Shown one piece after another: positions 47,715 to 56,194 of a DNA stretch of 64,000 bases. Position numbers and translations under genes: made by a program. Location of the stretch: positions 1 to 64,000 of the forward strand of contig NZ_NIBS01000005.1 of NCBI RefSeq assembly GCF_002632465.1, given 5' to 3'. The stretch's first letter is position 1. Each line of letters begins with the position of its first letter. Below the pieces are notes generated by a model that had not been told where the DNA came from, ran no database searches, and was given only the letters and a program-made list of their open reading frames with translations. The DNA is from Xenorhabdus budapestensis (GTDB taxonomy: Bacteria; Pseudomonadota; Gammaproteobacteria; Enterobacterales; Enterobacteriaceae).

Positions 47715-47885
47715 TGTGTACCCAATGGATTTCAGGATGCAGCCAACAAAGTTGCAATTTGAAAGACAACGGGTATAAGTGCGTACTTTCGGGAGCGATG
47801 AACATAACAAAAATAAGATAACTATCGTTTGCTATATATATTTCCTTGACTACACATGACAACACGCAAAGAAGGGGCTGTTTCT

Positions 47886-48803
47886 ATGTATCACCTCAGA
47901 GTACCTCAAACCGAACAAGAGCTAGAAACCTATTACCAATTTCGTTGGGAGATGCTGCGTAAGCCACTTCACCAGCCGATTGGCTCAGAAAGAGATGCTT
48001 ATGATTCGATGGCTCATCATCAAATGGTGGTGGATGAAACGGGTAAACCGATTGCTGTTGGGCGTTTATATATCAATGCAGATAGTGAAGGTGCTATCCG
48101 TTTTCTGGCCGTTGACCCTAATGAACAACAGAAAGGGTTAGGCACACTGATTGCAATGGCATTGGAATCCGTTGCCAGACAAGAAGGTGTAAAGCGGATT
48201 GTTTGTAGTGCGCGTGAGGATGCTGTTGATTTCTTTAGTAAGTTGGGATTTCAAAACCGGGGACTTATTAATGGTGCCCAGTCGTCTCCTATTAATCACT
48301 TCTTGATGATTAAGCCTATTATAAGTCTTGATGATATTTTGCACCGTCCGGACTGGTGTGCGGAATTGCAACAGGCGTGGTACAAGCACATTCCCTTGAG
48401 TGAAAAAATGGGGCTGCGTATTACTCAGTACACAGGGCAGCGTTTTATTACCACAATGCCGGAAGCAGGTAACCAGAACCCTCACCATACTATTTTTGCC
48501 GGTAGTTTGTTTTCTCAATCGACATTAACAGCGTGGGGATTGATCTGGCTGTTATTGCAGGAGCGTCAACTGGGGGGAGATATCATTCTGGTTGATGCGA
48601 ATATTCGTTACCATAAACCAATCACTGGCCGCCCCAGTGCTGTTGCTGACCTCAATAATATAAGCGGTGATTTAGCCCGACTTGCACGTGGCAATAAAGC
48701 GCGTGTTAAGCTGGAAGTACAAGTAAGCGGTGAACTGGGAGTGGGTAGTGTGTTCACCGGTACTTATATCGTATTGCCTGCTGAACGGCCTGTGAAAATC
48801 TGA
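47886..48803 (+). CDS. fabY: FabY/YiiD: GNAT acetyltransferase fused to thioesterase-like domain
   Basis: A 305-residue two-domain protein. The N-terminal GNAT domain (about 1-145) includes [20 protein letters not shown] and [20 protein letters not shown]. The C-terminal YiiD_C hot-dog thioesterase-like domain includes [20 protein letters not shown] and [20 protein letters not shown]. It is very similar to E. coli YiiD, which has been tied to initiation of fatty acid synthesis. The start is uncertain: the ATG at 47886 has an AAGAAGGGG ribosome site and aligns with the conserved MYHL, while the ATG at 47856 adds 10 residues but has no site. It follows dtd as in E. coli. Confidence 0.93.
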   Translation: MYHLRVPQTEQELETYYQFRWEMLRKPLHQPIGSERDAYDSMAHHQMVVDETGKPIAVGRLYINADSEGAIRFLAVDPNEQQKGLGTLIAMALESVARQEGVKRIVCSAREDAVDFFSKLGFQNRGLINGAQSSPINHFLMIKPIISLDDILHRPDWCAELQQAWYKHIPLSEKMGLRITQYTGQRFITTMPEAGNQNPHHTIFAGSLFSQSTLTAWGLIWLLLQERQLGGDIILVDANIRYHKPITGRPSAVADLNNISGDLARLARGNKARVKLEVQVSGELGVGSVFTGTYIVLPAERPVKI

Positions 48804-48816
48804 ACTGCTATAACTG

Positions 48817-48872
48817 GATAGCGATTCAGGTTCTACCCTTTTCTGTGGCAGAACTGTTTTCGCTATCTTTTT
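48817..48872 (+). terminator. fabY terminator
   Basis: GATAGCGA and TCGCTATC form an 8-bp outer stem enclosing a second partial stem (GTTCT/AGAAC), followed by TTTTT. It starts 14 bases after the fabY stop and could also receive yicH transcription from the other side. Confidence 0.75.
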
Positions 48873-48888
48873 GCAATTGTTCTATTTT

Positions 48889-50637
48889 TTATGATTGCTC
48901 TGTGTGAGATTGTCCTGCTTCGTCAGATTGGGTTGCATCAGATTGACCGACAGGGCTGCTATCGGTCGTCATTACCCCTTGTTTAATGGACTGTGACTCT
49001 TTATTGGATGACCTGTCTTCAGCCGCCAGTGTGCCACTGATGGTCTCCTTAATATTGTCAGCAGAGAGATCACCGGTGATAGCTAGTGAAAAATTGCCAT
49101 CGCCATGTGCATTGAGCGGTCTCCAACCCCACTGTGGCAGAATACCCAAATCCACATTCATTCCCTTGAAGTTGAGCTGAAAAGGTTTTTGAGAAGCTGA
49201 CTGTTCAACCATACCGTTAAATTGTAGTAATCCATCACCCGTGAAGGCATTCATTTTATCAACCACGACTCTGTCATCTGTAGCATGTAATTGCAGATAA
49301 GGACGAGCGATTTCTACTTTATTGAATGTTCCGCTGGCGGCTTGTAACGATGCTTGTCCATTCCATAATCCCCAATGACCATTTTTCAGGATATCCATAG
49401 TATCGACATAGCCTGATAGTGTGGTGAGCTGAAATGGAAAATCAGGATTCGCATCAATCAGGAGTGTATTGTTAATACTGACATTGTTTAATTTCAGTGC
49501 TGAAATCCATTCTGATGCGGGATTTTTGATATAGTCACGCCATTTTGCTGGCAGGAAGTAAATCAAGCCTGTCACTGAACTGTCGTTGAGGGTTAACTGG
49601 CGGCTCTGGCGATCCCACTGAGCTTTAATATTGAATAAACCTTTCTGGTAATGAGCTGTCAGATTGGCGATGGTAAAAATATCACCGGAAAAGCGGAATT
49701 TACCCAATATATCCCGGAATTGAGCGTCATTGAAGGTCATATTCATGGCATTAAAATCAATCAAGCCATCTTCGGCCTGCCAACGACCATTAACTAACCC
49801 CAGTCCTTTGATGGTTGTATCAAGATAATCGACAGACCAATCTTTCCCTTGTAGTTTGGCGTTAGTGAGATTGAGATCTTTAATGTGGATGGTCGGGAGT
49901 TGATGAGTTTTTTCTACCAGAGCAGCCAGTGCCATTGGGGACTGCCAGCGTATATCATTGATCAGGATATTATCCCAGCTCCAACTGCCATCAGGTAATT
50001 GTTGTCCATTTCCAGAGATGAAACCTTTCAGAAACTCTGCACCAAAGGCGCTGATGGTCAGACTGTTATTCTGGTGGCTTCCCTGCATGACGACCTTATC
50101 AAACGGAAGTCCATTTATACTGATTGTACTGGCACTGAACTGGTACTGCCCCGAACCAAAAGGAGAGTTGGTATCAGGTATCCAGGGGGTGATACCGCCG
50201 ATAATATTTTTTCCCTGAATTTGCGAATGAGGGGTTGTTAACTGAATATCCATCTGATTCAGTTGTAAAATATCGGCTTTCAAAGCAGGGGGAAACTGAT
50301 TGCCTGACAGCGCTAACTTACCTTGTTGTAATGTCAGCTTATGGAGATCTGTGAATTTGGGCAGGAATTGCCATTTGAGATCCAGATCCACCGTATTGGT
50401 ATTGAGTGAGAAAGAACTCTGTTTATCGCTGACACTCACATTATTGAGCATTAGGGTCATAGGTCGGAGCCAACTGTGGTCGATACTTTCAATATTGACC
50501 TGATAATAACCTTGCTTGTTGATCCACTGGCTTATTTGTTTAGCTCCCCAATGTGTCTGGGCAACAAAATAAACAATGATCATTGCCAGAATCAGTAACA
50601 ACAGCAGAGTAGCAAAGCATTTCCCTAACCATTTCAT
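48889..50637 (-). CDS. yicH: AsmA-family envelope protein YicH
   Basis: A 582-residue AsmA-like protein. One N-terminal membrane anchor (residues 8-27, FATLLLLLILAMIIVYFVAQ) precedes a large periplasmic part of beta-strand-rich repeats (VNIESIDHSWLRPMTLMLNN, LTLQQGKLALSGNQFPPALK). The C-terminal AsmA region is NFKGMNVDLGILPQWGWRPL with HGDGNFSLAITGDLSADNIK. The tail is Ser/Gln/Asp-rich and low complexity. AsmA-like proteins are implicated in phospholipid transport or outer membrane assembly. In E. coli yicH follows xanP in reverse orientation; here both are on the minus strand with xanP upstream. Confidence 0.9.
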   Translation of the reverse strand: MKWLGKCFATLLLLLILAMIIVYFVAQTHWGAKQISQWINKQGYYQVNIESIDHSWLRPMTLMLNNVSVSDKQSSFSLNTNTVDLDLKWQFLPKFTDLHKLTLQQGKLALSGNQFPPALKADILQLNQMDIQLTTPHSQIQGKNIIGGITPWIPDTNSPFGSGQYQFSASTISINGLPFDKVVMQGSHQNNSLTISAFGAEFLKGFISGNGQQLPDGSWSWDNILINDIRWQSPMALAALVEKTHQLPTIHIKDLNLTNAKLQGKDWSVDYLDTTIKGLGLVNGRWQAEDGLIDFNAMNMTFNDAQFRDILGKFRFSGDIFTIANLTAHYQKGLFNIKAQWDRQSRQLTLNDSSVTGLIYFLPAKWRDYIKNPASEWISALKLNNVSINNTLLIDANPDFPFQLTTLSGYVDTMDILKNGHWGLWNGQASLQAASGTFNKVEIARPYLQLHATDDRVVVDKMNAFTGDGLLQFNGMVEQSASQKPFQLNFKGMNVDLGILPQWGWRPLNAHGDGNFSLAITGDLSADNIKETISGTLAAEDRSSNKESQSIKQGVMTTDSSPVGQSDATQSDEAGQSHTEQS

Positions 50638-50790
50638 AATCTCACCTCAATACGCTCGTCCTGAAAAGAATCCCTTTTATGCCGTAAAACGGATCGCTAC
50701 TCAATAGGCAACACTGAAAAAGCACTCATTCCGGCATACTGGCAGGAAAATTGCGAAGAATATTGCAAAAGAATATGCGAAGAGTTACAC

Positions 50791-50816
50791 AAAAAATTCC
50801 CGCTATATAAGCGGGA
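50791..50816 (-). terminator. xanP terminator
   Basis: TCCCGC and GCGGGA form a 6-bp stem around a 7-base loop (50798-50816), followed on the minus strand by AATTTTTTG. It lies 27 bases after the xanP stop. Confidence 0.82.
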
Positions 50817-50842
50817 GAAGAAGAGCCAGGCGAAAATTATGG

Positions 50843-52228
50843 CTATTTTTCTTGAGGAAAAATCAGATTTAGGAGAATGGCTGTGAGCCCGCCAGCGGCA
50901 ACGCCAGAAGAAAGCAGGTTTCTTACCCATTCAGGTGCATATTGTAAGATCAGTGGTTGTTGAGAAATGCCCAATCCCACAGCCAGTGACAAGGCGATGA
51001 TCATAATGGCACGTCGATTTAACGGTTCACGGGAAACAATTCTGACACCAGATGCGGCAATCGTACCGAACATCACAATAGTAGCGCCACCTAATACCGG
51101 TTCAGGAATATGCTGTACAAAACTTGCTACTGCCGGAAATAGCCCTAATAGAATCAGCATGGAAGCAATAATGTAACCGACATAGCGGCTGGCAATACCA
51201 GTCAGTTGGATTACTCCATTATTCTGACCAAAGCAGGAATTCGGGAATGTATTAAATAGAGCAGAAACCATCGAATTGAGACCATTTGCCAGTACACCGC
51301 CCTTAATACGCTTCATGTATAACGGGCCGCTGACAGGTTGCTCAGAAACATCTGAAGTTGCTGTAATATCACCGATTGTCTCCAGTGACGTCACCATAAA
51401 AATCAGGACAAGTGGGATCAACAAATTCCAGTCCAAAGAAAGCCCGTAATACAGTGGAGAGGGAACAATGATAATTGGTTTGTCTTCTGTTGTAGTTGAA
51501 TGGGGTAGCATCTCCATATACCAAGCGACTAAATATCCTACTGCCATGGCAATAACCAGAGACGCAACCCGTAAATAGGAATTATGTTGGCGATTCAGCA
51601 ACACAATAATGGCAAGAACAACTCCCGCCAGCAAAAGGTTTTCGAGGGCACCAAATGTGCCTTGCTGAATAGCGGTATAACCGCCGCCGATAGAAGTTAA
51701 CCCAACCTGAATCAGTGACAGACCAATAATCATCACAACAATGCCGGAAACTAGAGGTGTGATGATTTTTCTGGCCAGATGCAGTATGCGGGAAAGAAAT
51801 ATCTCAGTGGTTGCTGCAAGCATCAATGTACCAAACAGGGCAGCCATCATTGTTGGAATATCGGCTCCTCCATTTTTCATGACCAGGCCACCCATGATAA
51901 GAGGAGCTACAAAATTAAAACTGGTTCCTTGAATGGAAAGCAAACCTGAGCCAATTGGCCCCCAGGAACGGATTTGAATAAGTGAGGCTAACCCTGAAGC
52001 AAACAAGGACATACTGATAATGCGTTGTGTATCTTGTTCGGGAAGCCCAAGAGCCTGACAGATCAATATCGCTGGTGTGATGACAGCAACAAACATTGCC
52101 AGCAGATGCTGACAGGCGGCAAACAGGGCATGTGGAAGAGGTGGTTTATCTTCCAGACGGTAAATTAATTCGCTACCCGATTTTTCGGGGATTTCTGATT
52201 CTGAGTGTTTGTGGGTTGAGGTAGCCAT
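50843..52228 (-). CDS. xanP: Xanthine permease XanP (NCS2 family)
   Basis: A 461-residue NCS2 nucleobase:proton symporter, nearly co-linear with E. coli XanP (YicE). Marks: [77 protein letters not shown]-like TM8 sequence, and the family QNNG motif ([20 protein letters not shown]). About 14 membrane segments are expected. The start is uncertain: ATG 52228 gives an N-terminus of E. coli-like length, while ATG 52258 adds 10 residues; neither has a strong ribosome site. It is divergent from gltS, with about 240 bases between. Confidence 0.95.
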   Translation of the reverse strand: MATSTHKHSESEIPEKSGSELIYRLEDKPPLPHALFAACQHLLAMFVAVITPAILICQALGLPEQDTQRIISMSLFASGLASLIQIRSWGPIGSGLLSIQGTSFNFVAPLIMGGLVMKNGGADIPTMMAALFGTLMLAATTEIFLSRILHLARKIITPLVSGIVVMIIGLSLIQVGLTSIGGGYTAIQQGTFGALENLLLAGVVLAIIVLLNRQHNSYLRVASLVIAMAVGYLVAWYMEMLPHSTTTEDKPIIIVPSPLYYGLSLDWNLLIPLVLIFMVTSLETIGDITATSDVSEQPVSGPLYMKRIKGGVLANGLNSMVSALFNTFPNSCFGQNNGVIQLTGIASRYVGYIIASMLILLGLFPAVASFVQHIPEPVLGGATIVMFGTIAASGVRIVSREPLNRRAIMIIALSLAVGLGISQQPLILQYAPEWVRNLLSSGVAAGGLTAILLNLIFPQEK

Positions 52229-52469
52229 GGTGTGGAGTTTCGAGTCAACAAAAGACACATTTTATTGCTCTGGCTTATAAAAGCAATCGATTGCGTGAAA
52301 TTTTACCTATGAGGTATAACTTTATTTCGTCACATTTTTAAATGTTTTATCTTGTATTTATCGGTAATTTTTTTTCTAATCCAACCCTTACCTGCTCTTG
52401 GCGTTTTTATAGGATGATTATAACGTCGCATTAAATTCACATAATTTTAACAATGGATGGGGTACATAA

Positions 52470-53681
52470 ATGTATCATTTGGATATTTATGGCACGCTCG
52501 TGGCTGCCACACTTGTTTTGCTAGTGGGAAGAAAACTCGTACAGTCAATTTCATTTCTTGAAAAATATACGATTCCAGAGCCGGTCGCAGGTGGCTTGCT
52601 GGTTGCTTTTGTTCTTCTGATAGTTAAACAGTCCACGGGCTGGGAAGTTAGCTTTGATTTATCTCTCAAAGATCCTCTTATGTTAGCGTTCTTTGCTACT
52701 GTAGGCTTAAACGCTAACCTTGCCAGCCTGAAAGCAGGTGGAAAATCCTTGGTAATCTTTATTGTTGTCGTTGTGGGCTTATTGTTGGTGCAAAACACAG
52801 TGGGGATTGCATTGGCGAAAATGCTTGGGCTTGATCCATTGATGGGGCTGTTGGCTGGCTCAATCACCCTTTCAGGAGGACACGGAACTGGTGCTGCTTG
52901 GGGTAAGGTATTTACTGAACGTTATGGTTTTGAGAATGCCACTGAAGTTGCAATGGCATGTGCAACATTTGGTTTAATACTAGGAGGCCTGATTGGTGGC
53001 CCTGTTGCTCGTCTGCTGGTAAGGAATAACAAAACACCTGGCCTGAAAGCTGAAGATACTGAAGTTCCGACTGCGTTTGAAAAACCCTATACCGGCCGTT
53101 TGATTACACCATTAGTAATGCTCGAAACCATCGCTTTAATATCTATCTGTTTGTTAGCGGGTAGCTATCTTGAGAAGGTTCTGGAAGGTACGCTCTTTTT
53201 GCCAACTTTTGTGTGTGTCCTGTTTACCGGAGTGATACTCAGTAATGGCTTGTCCCTGCTTGGTTTTTATCGGGTATTTGACCGGGCAGTGTCAGTGCTA
53301 GGTAACGTCAGTTTGTCTCTCTTCCTGGCAATGGCATTGATGAGTCTTAAATTATGGCAACTGGCATCCCTTGCGCTGCCGATGCTGGTGATCCTTGCTA
53401 TACAAACAGTGGTTATGGCTCTGTACGCTATTTTCGTCACTTACAGAGTGATGGGTAAAAATTATGATGCGGCAATATTGTCAGCTGGTCACTGTGGTTT
53501 TGGTTTGGGTGCAACACCAACGGCGATTGCAAATATGCAGGCGATTACTGACCGCTTCGGGCCATCACATGTGGCGTTTTTGCTCGTACCGATGGTAGGT
53601 GCGTTCTTTATTGATATCGTTAACTCAGCCGTTATCAAGATTTATCTGTTATTACCAGTATTCCCATCTGTAGTAGGCTAA
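52470..53681 (+). CDS. gltS: Sodium/glutamate symporter GltS
   Basis: A 403-residue Na+-dependent glutamate carrier with about ten membrane segments. Conserved blocks: YTIPEPVAGGLLVAFVLLIV, FFATVGLNANLASLKAGGKS, LLAGSITLSGGHGTGAAWGK (the GGHGT re-entrant loop) and the second-repeat AILSAGHCGFGLGATPTAIA. Length matches E. coli GltS. The ribosome site GGATGGGG is good. It is convergent with recG, with a shared strong terminator. Confidence 0.97.
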   Translation: MYHLDIYGTLVAATLVLLVGRKLVQSISFLEKYTIPEPVAGGLLVAFVLLIVKQSTGWEVSFDLSLKDPLMLAFFATVGLNANLASLKAGGKSLVIFIVVVVGLLLVQNTVGIALAKMLGLDPLMGLLAGSITLSGGHGTGAAWGKVFTERYGFENATEVAMACATFGLILGGLIGGPVARLLVRNNKTPGLKAEDTEVPTAFEKPYTGRLITPLVMLETIALISICLLAGSYLEKVLEGTLFLPTFVCVLFTGVILSNGLSLLGFYRVFDRAVSVLGNVSLSLFLAMALMSLKLWQLASLALPMLVILAIQTVVMALYAIFVTYRVMGKNYDAAILSAGHCGFGLGATPTAIANMQAITDRFGPSHVAFLLVPMVGAFFIDIVNSAVIKIYLLLPVFPSVVG

Positions 53682-53721
53682 CTTAACTCACCTTTGCTTT
53701 TGCCTGATATCTTGGCTAAAT

Positions 53722-53752
53722 ATGCCGCTGCAATTATCAGCGGCATTTTTTT
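53722..53752 (+). terminator. gltS terminator
   Basis: ATGCCGCTG and CAGCGGCAT form a perfect 9-bp stem with a 7-base loop, followed by six or more T residues. It lies between convergent gltS and recG; the A-rich 5' side is short, so it mainly serves gltS. Confidence 0.9.
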
Positions 53753-53783
53753 AATTATCTTATAAGCAATGATAGCTCGTTGA

Positions 53784-55865
53784 TTAGGCATGGCTGTATT
53801 GCGAGCGGTCGGACAACCAGCGTTCAATCAATGCTTTGGCATGTTCAGGATAGTGTTGATGGATATAGTGGGCAATACGTTGTACTTCGGGGAGCATTGC
53901 CTGATCCCTTAATAAATCAGCAATCTTGAATTCGACGTTACCGGTCTGACGCGTACCAAGCAGTTCACCTGGCCCCCGAATTTCCAGATCTCTTTGGGCG
54001 ATGACGAAACCATCATTACTATCCCGTAAGACTTGCAGACGTATTTTAGCTGTGTTGGTCAGCGGTGTTTTATAGAGCAGGACACAGTGAGAAGCTACAG
54101 CTCCACGCCCAACGCGGCCACGGAGCTGATGTAACTGAGCCAGCCCTAACCGTTCAGGATTGTCGATGATCATCAGGCTAGCATTAGGGACATCCACACC
54201 GACTTCAATCACCGTGGTGGCAACCAATAACTGTAATTCACCTTGCTTGAAAGCCTCCATAATGGATTGCTTTTCCACCGGTTTCATCCGCCCATGCACG
54301 AGGCCAATTTTCAGCTCAGGTAGCGCCAGGGCCAATTCTTCACTGGTAACCTGAGCAGCTTGTGCTTCCAGAACTTCGGAGTCTTCAATCAAGGTACATA
54401 CCCAATAAGCCTGACGCCCTTCGTCTAAGCAAGCATTTTTGATACGTTGAACAATTTCATTCCGGCGAGTATCAGGGATAGCGACCGTTGTTACAGGTTT
54501 CCGTCCAGGGGGAAGTTCATCAATAATGGAAGTATCTAAATCGGCATAAGCGGTCATTGCCAATGTTCGTGGAATCGGTGTTGCAGTCATGATCAATTGA
54601 TGAGGATGAACCCCCTGTTCACGCCCTTTTTCCCAAAGTGCCAGACGTTGATGAACACCGAATCGGTGTTGTTCATCAATAATGACCAATGCCAGCCCGG
54701 CAAATTTAACTTGCTCCTGAAACATTGCGTGAGTACCAACGACCATACTTACCTGACCACAGGCAATGGCTTCTTGTTGCGCTTGGCGCGCCTTGCCTTT
54801 TTGCTTACCCGCAAGCCATCCTACCTGAATACCAAGTGGTTCAAACCACTGGCGAAAAGTGTTGGCATGTTGCTCCGCAAGAAGTTCGGTCGGTGCCATT
54901 AAGGCAACCTGCTTACCGTGAACAATAGCCCGTATTGCTGCGAGTGCTGCCACCAGCGTTTTACCGGAACCGACATCACCTTGTATCAGCCGCATCATCG
55001 GGACATTTTTTTCTAGGTCATGCTCTATTTCCATTACTACACGCTCCTGCGCACGTGTTGGCGAAAAAGGGAGCTGATCCAGTAATTGCTGTTTTAATGA
55101 ATTATCTGCTGTGAGCGGCTGGGCATGGAAACGCTGAGCACCAGCTCTGACAGCCAGCATACTTAAATGATGTGCCAGCAGTTCTTCCAGAATTAATCGG
55201 TGTTGTGCTGGATGTTTACCATTTTCCAAATCCGCCAGAGAAATATCTGGTGGTGGACGGTGCAGAGTACGCAGGGCATTGGGAAGGCTGATGATCTGCT
55301 GACTAAACTGATCTGGTAATAATTCATTAATTGGACAAGTATCAAGCAGTTCCAGAGCCTGTTCGATCAACTTGCGCAGTGTGGTTTGACGCACTCCCTC
55401 TGTCGTGGGATAGACAGGAGTTAATGTATCCTGCAATTGAATGCGCTCAGCGTGTTGCTGGATCTTGTATTCTGGATGAATAATTTCTGCTCCTTGGGAG
55501 CCGCGGCGGATTTCACCATAAGCAATGATATGCTTGCCTTCTGCCAGACTATTCTTCATGGCAGTAGTGAAATTAAAAAAACGCAGAGTTAATATGCCAG
55601 TTCCGTCGCTGATTTGACAGGTCATTATACGCCGGCGCCCAAAAACCACATTGGTACGCAATATTTCACCCATCACCGTAGCATAAATACCGGGTAATAC
55701 ATCGTTAATAGCATACAGGCGGGTTTGATCCTCATAACGGAGAGGTAAATGCAGCAACAAATCCTGTAGATTGACCAATCCTAATCTGGCAAGTTTAGTC
55801 ACCTGATTGGCTCCAACACCATGTAAAGTGGTTAATGGGATGGCATCAAGTAATCGGCCTTTCAT
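53784..55865 (-). CDS. recG: ATP-dependent DNA helicase RecG
   Basis: A 693-residue branch-migration helicase acting on stalled forks and Holliday junctions. The wedge/OB domain (LHLPLRYEDQTRLYAINDVL) is N-terminal. Helicase motifs are Walker A GDVGSGKTLVAALAA near residue 300, DEQH (LVIIDEQHRFGVHQRL), MTATPIPRTLAMTAYGD-like sequence, and motif VI LHQLRGRVGRG. The C-terminal DRSQY region ends the protein. Length equals E. coli RecG. It follows the trmH relic, with 22 bases between the ancestral trmH stop and its ATG. Confidence 0.98.
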   Translation of the reverse strand: MKGRLLDAIPLTTLHGVGANQVTKLARLGLVNLQDLLLHLPLRYEDQTRLYAINDVLPGIYATVMGEILRTNVVFGRRRIMTCQISDGTGILTLRFFNFTTAMKNSLAEGKHIIAYGEIRRGSQGAEIIHPEYKIQQHAERIQLQDTLTPVYPTTEGVRQTTLRKLIEQALELLDTCPINELLPDQFSQQIISLPNALRTLHRPPPDISLADLENGKHPAQHRLILEELLAHHLSMLAVRAGAQRFHAQPLTADNSLKQQLLDQLPFSPTRAQERVVMEIEHDLEKNVPMMRLIQGDVGSGKTLVAALAAIRAIVHGKQVALMAPTELLAEQHANTFRQWFEPLGIQVGWLAGKQKGKARQAQQEAIACGQVSMVVGTHAMFQEQVKFAGLALVIIDEQHRFGVHQRLALWEKGREQGVHPHQLIMTATPIPRTLAMTAYADLDTSIIDELPPGRKPVTTVAIPDTRRNEIVQRIKNACLDEGRQAYWVCTLIEDSEVLEAQAAQVTSEELALALPELKIGLVHGRMKPVEKQSIMEAFKQGELQLLVATTVIEVGVDVPNASLMIIDNPERLGLAQLHQLRGRVGRGAVASHCVLLYKTPLTNTAKIRLQVLRDSNDGFVIAQRDLEIRGPGELLGTRQTGNVEFKIADLLRDQAMLPEVQRIAHYIHQHYPEHAKALIERWLSDRSQYSHA

Positions 55866-55887
55866 ACCTTTTCTCCGTCAGTGTGAT

Positions 55888-56189
55888 TTATTTCCCTGTT
55901 GATGGTGCGGTCGTTGCCTGCATTGTTACCCACCAAGATTCACTTGCGATAATTTGCCCTTGTTTATCAATGAATGGTCGTTCCAGCCCTTTACGATGCG
56001 CGACCACAGTTGAGTCCGTAACTGATGAGTAGGCCAAATGGCATGGATCTGATGAATACCAACTGCATCCGCAGAGCGAATAACTGCGGATATATTATGG
56101 AGTTTGTGTACTTCTTCTAAACAAATTGTCAGGTCAGGTTGACGCATTGCCATCATCTGACAAATACATGCATAACGTTTAGGATTCAT
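55888..56189 (-). pseudogene. trmH: trmH (spoU) pseudogene: internal deletion plus frame change
   Basis: The first ~60 codons match E. coli TrmH (MNPKRYACICQMMAMRQPDL, KLHNISAVIRSADAVGIHQI). The frame then runs out as an 87-residue ORF ending at 55926. In another frame the true TrmH C-terminus is still readable to a TAA at 55888 (VVAHRKGLERPFIDKQGQII, SESWWVTMQATT; E. coli has KVAKRKGLPYPHVNQQGEI and DWWATMQA). The relic spans 302 bases against about 690 in E. coli. The missing ~388 bases are not a multiple of three and cover the SAM-binding SPOUT motifs. The encoded tRNA Gm18 2'-O-methyltransferase must be inactive. Order spoT-trmH-recG is as in E. coli. Confidence 0.93.
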
Positions 56190-56194
56190 AACCT

